DNA from: Lutraria lutraria
Taxonomy: Eukaryota > Mollusca > Bivalvia > Venerida > Mactridae
Assembly (NCBI GenBank): GCA_964023205.1
Contig: OZ026835.1
Span: 17,938,414-18,002,413, forward strand
Reading direction: 5' to 3'
DNA: 64,000 nucleotides
Made by a program: the position numbers and the translations under genes. The stretch's first letter is position 1, and each line of letters opens with the position of its first letter. Positions 47,701 through 59,332 of the stretch are shown here, piece after piece. Below the pieces are notes generated by a model that had not been told where the DNA came from, made no database searches, and worked only from the letters and a program-made list of their open reading frames with translations.

Positions 47701-49869
47701 GAGTGTTGTTGACTTCACATGAGCACAAATGGTACTGAAGAATGTCAAGTTATTGAGGGTTTTTTACCCTCGTCATCGGGACAATCCCAAGTCGACGAGC
47801 TGATTAATGTCCTTATGCCCTTGGTTTTATATCAACCAAAGCTCACTCTCAACTCGAACGTGATTCCAAGTTCGTTCAAATCTTCTTCTCCGAAACCGCA
47901 AGGCAAACTTTGCTGGAATGATCATTGGGTGGTCCCCTTTCAAAGTTGTTCAAAAAATTAAATTTCATTAAAAACTCTGGTTGCTATGGCAACAAATAGA
48001 AAAAACTTAAAAAATCTTCTTGTCCGAAACCACAGGGCCTAGAGCTGAGATATTTGGTATGTAGCATTGTCTAATGGAACTCTACAAAGTTTGTTCAAAT
48101 TATTTCCCCGGGGTCAAAATTGGCTCCGCCCCGGGGGTAACTTGATTTTACATAGACTTATATAGGAAATTTAAAAAATCTTCTTGTCAAAAACTACAAT
48201 GCCTAAAGCGTCAGTCCTCGGAAGAACCTCGAAGAATACTATTTTCCTGTCAACCGTTTGTTCCTTAGAATATGCCATTGGTTCTTACCTTTTGGTAACA
48301 AATCATTCAGTAATTTGGTGAATTATAAGATATTTAATTTCCATTCGAAAATATCAATGTTTCGATAGCTAGTCCGATACGCTATACAAATTGATATTCT
48401 AAATAAAGGGAAGTAACTTGGTGCGATAGAATAAAGTCAGTACAGGTACTCCATGCAAATTAATATTTTGACTGTTTCGTTTGTTTTTAGCTCACCAGAG
48501 CACGAATGTGCTCAGGGTGAGCTTTTGTGATCGCCCTGCGTCCATCGTGCGTCGTGCGTCGTTACGTGGCGTCCATGTTTACTTAAAACAACATCTCCTC
48601 CTACACCGCTATGCCGATTGCAACCAAACTTTGCTGGAATGATCATTGGGTGGTCCCCTTTCAAAGTTTGTTCAAAAAATTAAATTTCATTAAAAACTCT
48701 GGTTGCTATGGCAACAAATAGAAAAAACTTAAAAAATCTTCTTGGGCCTAGAGCTGAGATATTTGGTATGTAGCATTGTCTAATAAAACTCTACAAAGTT
48801 TGTTCAAATTATTCCCCCGGGGTCAAAATTGGCTCCGCCCCGGGGGTAACTTGATTTTACATAGACTTATATAGGAAATTTAAAAAATCTTCTTGTCAAA
48901 AACTACAATGCCTAGAGCTTTGATATTTGGTGTGTAGCATAGTCTAGTGGACCTATACCAAGTTGTTTAAATTATTGCCATAGGGTTAAAATTGGCCCCG
49001 CCCCGGGGGTCACTTGATTTATATAGACTTATAATAGGAAAATTTATAAAATCTTCTTCTCCGAAACCGAAATGCCTAGAGCTTTGATATTTTGTATGTG
49101 GCATTGTCTAGTGGACCTCTACCAAGTTTGTTGAAATTATGGCCCTAGGGTCAAAATTGGCCCCGCCCCGGGGGTCACTTGATTTATATAGACTTATATA
49201 GGAAAATTTTAAAAAAATATTCTTTTCCGAAACCGCAAGGCCTAGAGCTTAGATATTTTGTATGTGGCATTGTCTAGTGGACCTCTACCAAGTTTGTTTA
49301 AATTATGGCCCCGGGGTCAAAATTGGCCCTGCCCTCGGGTTTATTCTATTTTATATAGGAAAATTTAAAAAATCTTCTTCTCCGAAACCACAAGGCCTAG
49401 AGCTAAGATATTGGGTATGTAGCATTGTCTAGTGGACCTCTACCAAGTTTGTTCAAATTATTACCCTAGGGTTTAAATTGGCCCCGCCCCGGGGGTCACT
49501 TGATTTATATAGACTTATATAGGAAAAATTAAAAAATCTTCTCCGAAACTGCAAGGCCTAGAGCTAAGAGCCCTCTTGTTTTGTTTTTCAGAAGATGTTC
49601 ATTCCTTACGATACCAGAATCTTTTAGAAGAAAATCGCGACTATTTAGCACGATATAAAGAACAAACTATACGTCTGAATAGGACTGAAGAGTTGTATGA
49701 AGAATGTCAGCGCCGTTTTCAATGTACAATATGTATGCAAAGGAGAGCAGATACGCTGTTTCTTCCATGTAAGCACCTGTGCACATGTTCCGATTGTGCC
49801 TCCCAGGTAGATCATTGTTGCATGTGTCGAAGCCATATAAGTACCAGCATCAAGGTGTATTTTCCATAA
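44463..49869 (+). CDS. IAP gene 3: BIR, partial BIR, RING protein
   Basis: Six coding exons (44463-44715, 45274-45432, 45665-45798, 47045-47141, 47340-47405, 49592-49869) give about 328 codons in phase. The ATG follows an in-frame TGA. The product has a complete BIR (C50, C53, H70, C77, with GFYYRG before the zinc core), a linker, a second BIR reduced to the zinc core (CVYC ... DDPMVEHLRRFPEC) with Leu in place of the conserved Trp, a Thr/Asn-rich linker, a coiled coil (about 49600-49690) and a C3HC4 RING ending in IKVYFP. No membrane segment is seen, so a soluble cytosolic E3-type IAP is likely. The donor of exon 2 is uncertain (45432 or 45462; both keep phase). It shares the exon phase pattern before the RING with genes 1 and 2. 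Confidence 0.78.
45274..45432 (+). CDS. IAP gene 3, linker exon (tentative)
   Basis: Acceptor AACAGTACAG with a weak pyrimidine tract. The text (TADNMPGTTGIFPVEKIPTQ ...) has no domain. It is included because it stays open and has the right phase at both ends; an alternative donor at 45462 (AATA|GTGTTA) would also fit. The first half of a BIR, expected before the next exon, is not here. Confidence 0.5.
45665..45798 (+). CDS. IAP gene 3, exon with partial BIR2
   Basis: Acceptor CTATTTATAG, donor CATG|GTTAGT, phase 1 in and 0 out. CX2C-X16-H-X6-C spacing is intact, but the conserved Trp between the second Cys and His is Leu and the N-terminal helices of the domain are missing. Confidence 0.8.
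47045..47141 (+). CDS. IAP gene 3, short linker exon
   Basis: Acceptor TTTATGTAG, donor AATG|GTAGGA, phase 0 in and 1 out. Codes for a polar stretch (SMTTTINNDARNTNQQPSST). No domain. Confidence 0.55.
47340..47405 (+). CDS. IAP gene 3, short exon before the RING exon
   Basis: Acceptor TTTAATGCAG, donor TTAG|GTGAGT (strong), phase 1 at both ends. Codes for GTETGEHHTIPTFEQLRQES. Confidence 0.65.
47406..48488 (+). repeat. Intron 5 of IAP gene 3, copy of the repeat interior
   Basis: About 47906-48205 is nearly identical to 48622-48912: TTTGCTGGAATGATCATTGG, GGTTGCTATGGCAACAAATA, GGCCTAGAGCTGAGATATTT and GGCTCCGCCCCGGGGGTAAC recur in order. The copy lacks the element start, so it is a local duplication or a truncated insertion. 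Confidence 0.75.
48489..49580 (+). repeat. AGCTCACC-type repeat with six or so internal units
   Basis: It starts with TTTAGCTCACCAGAGCACGA, a hairpin (GAGCACGAATGTGCTC), and ends with GCCCTCTTGTT. Between them a unit of about 165 bp recurs: 'TTCTCCGAAACC', 'AAGGCCTAGAGCT', 'GTATGTAGCATTGTCTAGTG', 'GACCTCTACCAAGTTTGTT', 'AAATTGGCCCCGCCCCGGGG', 'GATTTATATAGACTTATA'. It lies in intron 5 and ends 12 bp before the acceptor of the RING exon. Confidence 0.85.
49592..49869 (+). CDS. IAP gene 3, last exon (coiled coil and RING)
   Basis: Acceptor TTGTTTTTCAG, phase 1 in. Heptad-like YQNLLEENRDYLARYKEQT leads into CTIC ... LPCKHLCTCSDC ... CCMC, a full C3HC4 RING with the 11/1/3/2/6/2 spacing of the IAP class. 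Confidence 0.9.
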
Positions 49870-51939
49870 AGAGAGACATTCTGGACAGGCTTTGACAAAC
49901 TGAGGACCGAAAGAAAACGTGCAGATGGACTGTATGATTACTATTATTAGCAGTTTTTCTTCATTTGATGCGCAATAAGCTGACACTGTAGTTTAAAACA
50001 TTCTTCAAGTTTCCGGCATCGCAAATCAATAATACAAATGTCTACGTTCCTGCAACTTAACAACAACAACAGATACCAGGTTCAGGACTTCAAAACCACT
50101 GCACCTGAGCAATTCACGGTACAAAATTATTGCCCGCTCAGGTATAGCGACTTTACATTGGAAACGGGGTGAAGTATAATAAAAAACAATGTAGCATGAG
50201 TTAAGAATGAAATAATGCACCATAAGTTTATTGTGAAATAATGCATCAGTAGTTTGTTGTGGAATAATGTACGGTGCATTGAGGATCAACAAGATTGCTG
50301 ATAATGTTTCACACACATGCATACTGTATATATCGCATTGAATTTCATAGTATTTATAAAATGTCTCATGTTTGATCTTTATCAAGTTTGTGACCTATAA
50401 AATGTATATTATATTGTATGTTATGTAACCATGTACCAATAAGTTTGTGAACAAGTTACTGAATAAACTATGTTCTGTTCTGCTCTGTTCTATACACAGG
50501 ATAACAATAATCTTTTACATTATTTCTGGTCAAAACAACGAAGCAACGTATAAGAGGAAATTGTACAAATTGTTGTTAACTTATATAGTAATTTCATATC
50601 AGGAAAATGTATATGATTTATTCCAATATCAACTGTTGAACTTCCATATCATTAAAGTTTTAATTCTATATCAAATTACGAACTGTTAAATTTTTATACC
50701 ATTAAAGTTTTTATTTATTCTTCTAGTGTTACCTTTTTCTTAGTCTTTTAGTTAAAGTAAACAAAATTGTATAGAAACAAAGTTATAAACAGGGTGAATA
50801 TGTACAAATAGCTTGCCATTCAGGATGTTTAAAACTGCAAGGTATGCTGGACTGAATTACGATATCTGCGCATAGGTTTTCAAAAGTAAAATTAACTTAA
50901 TTCTCCCACATAAAATGTTGCTGTCGGTTGAACTCAGTTTCTTTTGATCAATAAGGCGAAGTACAAAATTATTGTTCCTTGATTAGTCAAATGCGTTGGA
51001 TGGGTAATTCCGTTGGACTTGAAGAATCGTGTATTGATTGTATGAAATGTAACATTTAAGCCATCAGTGAACACAAGCTTTTGAAAATAAGAGTGAGTTT
51101 TGAAAAACTGAAAAGAGGGCGCGTTTTATGTATAACATCAACATCATAGATCACCCCCCATAAACGTACTATCACTATACCAATGTACGTACATATGTTT
51201 AATTTCAAACAGATGTCATGTCTCTAATCAATAATTATTCTGTTTTATTACGTGTTTATTCTTCAAAAAGTTTGTGTTTATTCAGTTACATTATTATCAC
51301 TGTATGCAGATAATGGCACATCATAAGTTACATTATTATATCTGTATGTAGAAGATGGTACACCATAATGATATGTTTTAGTACAAACTAGGACTAGACA
51401 TCTTTCGACTAAAAGGTTGTGTTACTGTTAATATTCGTCAGAAAATAGCTCCTGAAGAAGAAAAATAACTACCACGGCTATGCACATTTATTGCTATTCG
51501 GTATCGTTTTATACACAGATTTGTGTTGATATACTATATCTTAGTAACAATGACTAGATCTAATTCTCTTATGAACGTTTTCAATATAAAACATCGAAAT
51601 AAGTTACCAGGACTAGTAGTACACAGAAAAATGTCATTAATAATTGTATTCAATAAGTTGTATAGCAGTTCACTTAAAGGGGAGTAACTCAAATAATATT
51701 TCTGTATCTACAAAATCGTTTCCCTTTGGATTGTCACAAATTTAAATTGTTATCATGATTTCATTTTATCTATCTCGTCCTGTGCAGTTGATAAGAAATA
51801 TAAAACTTCAAACAGAAGTATCTGCTGCACGTGAGGACTGCATAAAGGCTCGTCGTTTAAACATGTAGAGAAAACATGGTTGGTGCCGGAGATGGAGAGG
51901 GTTTATCCGGTGAGTGAGAAAGTGTATCTTGGCGAGCTT
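49870..51939 (+). other. 3' flank of IAP gene 3
   Basis: AATAAA at 50462-50467 is a candidate polyadenylation signal about 590 bases after the stop. Beyond that, AT-rich DNA with nothing recognised. Confidence 0.45.
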
Positions 51940-52065
51940 TAGCGAGTCAATATTGAATATTGAACGCTACCATGTACAGGTAATCACCATGAACCATTGC
52001 CAAAATCATTTTAAATCCATAGAAAATGTTATTCACGTGAACCAGAAACTATTATTGTCACACAT
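51940..52065. repeat. IAP 3'-flank module, copy C, left end only
   Basis: It matches 26050-26160: 'cgctaccatgtacaggtaatcac', 'ccaaaatcattttaaatc', 'gttattcacgtgaaccaga'. The rest of the module is missing. Confidence 0.6.
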
Positions 52066-52743
52066 AACCAAGACATGAAGGCAATATGTATATAGCGTAA
52101 GGATAATAGGACCAATGTCAATATACACTAGTTTATCATGCAACTCTGTCAACGTCTGAAAAGTGGTACCAAAAAGTTACCCTGTCTTCATACGTTTCTG
52201 TCTGATACTCAAATATAGTGTTTTATCTAGAAGTAAATTTGTTGTCATATTTTTGAACGACTACGTTCAGCATCTCGCATTGAACTGTGTTACCTTATAA
52301 CTGAATAGGCCTATAAACAAACATTTCCCGTCATGAAATAGGGCGCTTTATTCTATGATTTTCTTGTAAATTTTGACCTCTTTTCTCCATAGTAATGTAC
52401 GCAAGAAATTGTTTCAGTTGGTTGTAAAGTGTATACCAATTGTGGCCTTGTTTCATGTTTTACAAGAATCTTGTTAAAGTTGCTCAAGACGTTGACACAG
52501 ATGTATGTGATGTGATGTAACTGTAAATTATACATAATGTACTCATAACAAAAAACAAGATAACATCAATGAATTCGCTCTGACTTGTAGCTACTAGTAT
52601 ATAACATGTTTAGGACACAATATAACAACATACAGTAGAGAAGGGATTCGGGAGGTAATGTGCCAACATAAAATAGGTGTCTCATAAACCAACTTGGCTG
52701 GACCTTTCAATAGGGGTGACACTATAATAAATAAACCTTTACT
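52066..52743. other. Intergenic DNA before the satellite
   Basis: It contains one isolated 44-bp-type fragment at about 52614-52642 (ACACAATATAACAACATACA). Nothing else recognised. Confidence 0.45.
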
Positions 52744-55700
52744 TTTACAGTAGATGATAATATTGTCAAGCAAAACAATATAACAACATACAATAGATGA
52801 TAATATTGTTCAGTAAACACAATATAACAACATACAATAGATGATAATATTGTTTAGTAAACACAATATAACAACATACAATAGATGATAATATTGTTCA
52901 GTAAACACAATATAACAACATACAATAGATGATAATATTGTTCAGTAAACACAATATAACAACATACAATAGATGATAATATTGTTCAGTAAACACAATA
53001 TAACAACATACAATAGATGATAATATTGTTCAGTAAACACAATATAACAACATACAATAGATGATAATATTGTTTAGTAAACACAATATAACAACATACA
53101 ATAGATGATAATATTGTTCAGTAAACACAATATAACAACATACAATAGATGATAATATTGTTCAGTAAACACAATATAACAACATACAATAGATGATAAT
53201 ATTGTTCAGTAAACACAATATAACAACATACAATAGATGATAATATTGTTCAGTAAACACAATATAACAACATACAATAGATGATAATATTGTTCAGTAA
53301 ACACAATATAACAACATACAATAGATGATAATATTGTTCAGTAAACACAATATAACAACATACAATAGATGATAATATTGTTCAGTAAACACAATATAAC
53401 AACATACAATAGATGATAATATTGTTCAGTAAACACAATATAACAACATACAATAGATGATAATATTGTTCAGTAAACACAATATAACAACATACAATAG
53501 ATGATAATATTGTTCAGTAAACACAATATAACAACATACAATAGATGATAATATTGTTTAGTAAACACAATATAACAACATACAATAGATGATAATATTG
53601 TCAAGCAAAACAATATAACAACATACAATAGATGATAATATTGTTCAGTAAACACAATATAACAACATACAATAGATGATAATATTGTTTAGTAAACACA
53701 ATATAACAACATACAATAGATGATAATATTGTTTAGTAAACACAATATAACAACATACAATAGATGATAATATTGTTCAGTAAACACAATATAACAACAT
53801 ACAATAGATGATAATATTGTTCAGTAAACACAATATAACAACATACAATAGATGATAATATTGTTCAGTAAACACAATATAACAACATACAATAGATGAT
53901 AATATTGTTCAGTAAACACAATATAACAACATACAATAGATGATAATATTGTTTAGTAAACACAATATAACAACATACAATAGATGATAATATTGTTTAG
54001 TAAACACAATATAACAACATACAATAGATGATAATATTGTTCAGTAAACACAATATAACAACATACAATAGATGATAATATTGTTCAGTAAACACAATAT
54101 AACAACATACAATAGATGATAATATTGTTCAGTAAACACAATATAACAACATACAATAGATGATAATATTGTTCAGTAAACACAATATAACAACATACAA
54201 TAGATGATAATATTGTTCAGTAAACACAATATAACAACATACAATAGATGATAATATTGTTCAGTAAACACAATATAACAACATACAATAGATGATAATA
54301 TTGTTCAGTAAACACAATATAACAACATACAATAGATGATAATATTGTTCAGTAAACACAATATAACAACATACAATAGATGATAATATTGTTCAGTAAA
54401 CACAATATAACAACATACAATAGATGATAATATTGTTCAGTAAACACAATATAACAACATACAATAGATGATAATATTGTTCAGTAAACACAATATAACA
54501 ACATACAATAGATGATAATATTGTTCAGTAAACACAATATAACAACATACAATAGATGATAATATTGTTCAGTAAACACAATATAACAACATACAATAGA
54601 TGATAATATTGTTCAGTAAACACAATATAACAACATACAATAGATGATAATATTGTTTAGTAAACACAATATAACAACATACAATAGATGATAATATTGT
54701 TTAGTAAACACAATATAACAACATACAATAGATGATAATATTGTTTAGTAAACACAATATAACAACATACAATAGATGATAATATTGTTCAGTAAACACA
54801 ATATAACAACATACAATAGATGATAATATTGTTCAGTAAACACAATATAACAACATACAATAGATGATAATATTGTTCAGTAAACACAATATAACAACAT
54901 ACAATAGATGATAATATTGTTCAGTAAACACAATATAACAACATACAATAGATGATAATATTGTTTAGTAAACACAATATAACAACATACAATAGATGAT
55001 AATATTGTTTAGTAAACACAATATAACAACATACAATAGATGATAATATTGTTCAGTAAACACAATATAACAACATACAATAGATGATAATATTGTTCAG
55101 TAAACACAATATAACAACATACAATAGATGATAATATTGTTCAGTAAACACAATATAACAACATACAATAGATGATAATATTGTTCAGTAAACACAATAT
55201 AACAACATACAATAGATGATAATATTGTTCAGTAAACACAATATAACAACATACAATAGATGATAATATTGTTCAGTAAACACAATATAACAACATACAA
55301 TAGATGATAATATTGTTCAGTAAACACAATATAACAACATACAATAGATGATAATATTGTCAAGCAAAACAATATAACAACATACAATAGATGATAATAT
55401 TGTTTAGTAAACACAATATAACAACATACAATAGATGATAATATTGTTCAGTAAACACAATATAACAACATACAATAGATGATAATATTGTTCAGTAAAC
55501 ACAATATAACAACATACAATAGATGATAATATTGTTTAGTAAACACAATATAACAACATACAATAGATGATAATATTGTTCAGTAAACACAATATAACAA
55601 CATACAATAGATGATAATATTGTTCAGTAAACACAATATAACAACATACAATAGATGATAATATTGTTTAGTAAACACAATATAACAACATACAATAGAT

Positions 55701-58247
55701 GATAATATTGTTTAGTAAACACAATATAACAACATACAATAGATGATAATATTGTTCAGTAAACACAATATAACAACATACAATAGATGATAATATTGTT
55801 CAGTAAACACAATATAACAACATACAATAGATGATAATATTGTTCAGTAAACACAATATAACAACATACAATAGATGATAATATTGTTTAGTAAACACAA
55901 TATAACAACATACAATAGATGATAATATTGTTCAGTAAACACAATATAACAACATACAATAGATGATAATATTGTTTAGTAAACACAATATAACAACATA
56001 CAATAGATGATAATATTGTTTAGTAAACACAATATAACAACATACAATAGATGATAATATTGTTCAGTAAACACAATATAACAACATACAATAGATGATA
56101 ATATTGTTCAGTAAACACAATATAACAACATACAATAGATGATAATATTGTTCAGTAAACACAATATAACAACATACAATAGATGATAATATTGTTTAGT
56201 AAACACAATATAACAACATACAATAGATGATAATATTGTTCAGTAAACACAATATAACAACATACAATAGATGATAATATTGTTCAGTAAACACAATATA
56301 ACAACATACAATAGATGATAATATTGTTCAGTAAACACAATATAACAACATACAATAGATGATAATATTGTTTAGTAAACACAATATAACAACATACAAT
56401 AGATGATAATATTGTTCAGTAAACACAATATAACAACATACAATAGATGATAATATTGTTCAGTAAACACAATATAACAACATACAATAGATGATAATAT
56501 TGTTCAGTAAACACAATATAACAACATACAATAGATGATAATATTGTTCAGTAAACACAATATAACAACATACAATAGATGATAATATTGTTTAGTAAAC
56601 ACAATATAACAACATACAATAGATGATAATATTGTTTAGTAAACACAATATAACAACATACAATAGATGATAATATTGTTCAGTAAACACAATATAACAA
56701 CATACAATAGATGATAATATTGTTCAGTAAACACAATATAACAACATACAATAGATGATAATATTGTTTAGTAAACACAATATAACAACATACAATAGAT
56801 GATAATATTGTTCAGTAAACACAATATAACAACATACAATAGATGATAATATTGTTCAGTAAACACAATATAACAACATACAATAGATGATAATATTGTT
56901 TAGTAAACACAATATAACAACATACAATAGATGATAATATTGTTCAGTAAACACAATATAACAACATACAATAGATGATAATATTGTTCAGTAAACACAA
57001 TATAACAACATACAATAGATGATAATATTGTTTAGTAAACACAATATAACAACATACAATAGATGATAATATTGTTTAGTAAACACAATATAACAACATA
57101 CAATAGATGATAATATTGTTTAGTAAACACAATATAACAACATACAATAGATGATAATATTGTTTAGTAAACACAATATAACAACATACAATAGATGATA
57201 ATATTGTTTAGTAAACACAATATAACAACATACAATAGATGATAATATTGTTTAGTAAACACAATATAACAACATACAATAGATGATAATATTGTTTAGT
57301 AAATACAATATAACAACATACAATAGATGATAATATTGTTTAGTAAACACAATATAACAACATACAATAGATGATAATATTGTTTAGTAAACACAATATA
57401 ACAACATACAATAGATGATAATATTGTTCAGTAAACACAATATAACAACATACAATAGATGATAATATTGTTCAGTAAACACAATATAACAACATACAAT
57501 AGATGATAATATTGTTCAGTAAACACAATATAACAACATACAATAGATGATAATATTGTTTAGTAAACACAATATAACAACATACAATAGATGATAATAT
57601 TGTTTAGTAAACACAATATAACAACATACAATAGATGATAATATTGTTTAGTAAACACAATATAACAACATACAATAGATGATAATATTGTTCAGTAAAC
57701 ACAATATAACAACATACAATAGATGATAATATTGTTCAGTAAACACAATATAACAACATACAATAGATGATAATATTGTTCAGTAAACACAATATAACAA
57801 CATACAATAGATGATAATATTGTTCAGTAAACACAATATAACAACATACAATATATGATAATATTGTTCAGTAAACACAATATAACAACATACAATAGAT
57901 GATAATATTGTTCAGTAAACACAATATAACAACATACAATAGATGATAATATTGTTTAGTAAACACAATATAACAACATACAATAGATGATAATATTGTT
58001 TAGTAAACACAATATAACAACATACAATAGATGATAATATTGTTCAGTAAACACAATATAACAACATACAATAGATGATAATATTGTTCAGTAAACACAA
58101 TATAACAACATACAATAGATGATAATATTGTTTAGTAAACACAATATAACAACATACAATAGATGATAATATTGTTTAGTAAACACAATATAACAACATA
58201 CAATAGATGATAATATTGTTTAGTAAACACAATATAACAACATACAG
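52744..58247. repeat. 44-bp satellite array, about 125 copies
   Basis: The unit holds ACAATATAACAACATACAAT, then AGATGATAATATTGTT, then (C/T)AGTAAAC. Copies are almost identical over 5.5 kb. The main variation is one C/T position (GTTCAGT or GTTTAGT). A rare 43-bp variant (GTCAAGCAAAAC) occurs at about 52765, 53600 and 55360. Each unit holds a 7-bp inverted pair, ACAATAT and ATATTGT. Copy number is length divided by unit. Minus-strand open frames in it are by-products of the repeat. Confidence 0.97.
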
Positions 58248-58678
58248 CAATAATAAATCAATATGTAAATAATACGTTCAATGTATTAGTACCCATAATG
58301 CCCAAAATCATGATTTCAAAACAGAAAGCACAGATTTTGGAAACCTTTTATAATTTTAATAGGTTTTCATGATAGAAAATGTTTCACCGTTTGACTTTTC
58401 AAGGACTATGGCAATCCCTTGAGTTATTGCCCCTTTAAATGTACATTGAAGTCTATGGGAGTAACCTATTCTTCAAAGATACTGATACAAGAAGACTCAT
58501 TTAATAAAATCTCACGCTATAAAGATGTAAAAACACAACAATCCCTTCAGAAATTACTATATTTTTATATTGCAATAAGGGCAACAACACTAACATTTTT
58601 TTTAAATGTATAGTAATAAATGAAAGCATCTTTGGAGAATATTTGCAATAGTATACAATTAGTATAGTAATTTGTCAA
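58248..58678. other. Intergenic DNA
   Basis: Nothing recognised. Confidence 0.4.
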
Positions 58679-58833
58679 TTAAGGTGGATCGCGGATTTCC
58701 TCCAGAAAAATGTTCGTTTTTTAGACGTCAACGTACAATAAAGAAATTTTGCATGAACAACTTTTAAAGTACAAATGTATTGGCTAACGCAGAAATGATA
58801 TATTCAAATGATATTTCCATGGAAACCGCTCAA

Positions 58834-58848
58834 AGCGCCACCTAGCGG
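58834..58848 (-). promoter_or_regulatory. CTCF-like motif in left arm
   Basis: The minus strand reads CCGCTAGGTGGCGCT, which fits the CTCF core (CC..YAG..GGCGC). The other arm has CCGCTAGATGGCGCT on the plus strand at 59168-59182, so the two point away from each other. Binding is inferred from the motif only. Confidence 0.4.
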
Positions 58849-59167
58849 AGCGATATGTTTTTCGTTGATTTTCCCGTTATTTCCTGTACTGCTCCGATAT
58901 TATTGTGTATTAAGTTTTGCAATTTACATAACTGCAATGCTGGATCATTTACAAATCCGAAAAAGTCAGTAATGTTACATTTTGCTGTCATTAAATATTA
59001 AAAGACGTCGAGCGAACTCTGTAGGGGTGACAATTTACATTAATTACTGACTTTTTCGGATTTGTAAATGATCCAGCATTGCAGTTATGTGAATTGCATA
59101 ACGTAATATACGAAATTATCGGAGCAATACAGGAAATAACGCGGGAATCAACGAAAAATATATCACT

Positions 59168-59182
59168 CCGCTAGATGGCGCT
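59168..59182 (+). promoter_or_regulatory. CTCF-like motif in right arm
   Basis: CCGCTAGATGGCGCT, the inverted counterpart of 58834-58848 with one change (G to A) in the core. Confidence 0.35.
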
Positions 59183-59332
59183 TTTTTGACCGGTTTCCAT
59201 GGAAATATCATTTGAATATATCATTTCTGCGTTAGCCAATACCTTAAAAGTTGTTCATGCAAAATTTCTTTATTGTACGTTGACGTCTAAAAAATGACCA
59301 TTTTTCTGGAGGAAACCCGCGATCCACTTTAA

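Larger units (their letters stand above)
58679..59332. mobile_element. TTAA-flanked foldback element (MITE-like), 654 bp
   Basis: Two inverted arms of about 290 bp (58683-58976 and 59040-59328) around a spacer of about 60 bp. The ends read GGTGGATCGCGG and, inverted, AGTGGATCGCGG. TTAA lies at both borders (58679-58682 and 59329-59332), the target duplication of piggyBac-type transposons. The arms agree except for scattered substitutions. No coding capacity. Confidence 0.82.

Noticed and set aside
47719..47961. 80-codon open frame in intron 5 of gene 3
   Set aside because: It runs into the interspersed repeat and does not fit the exon phases.
53470..55414. Minus-strand open frames with repeated Tyr/Leu text
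   Set aside because: Produced by the 44-bp satellite; no independent evidence of coding.
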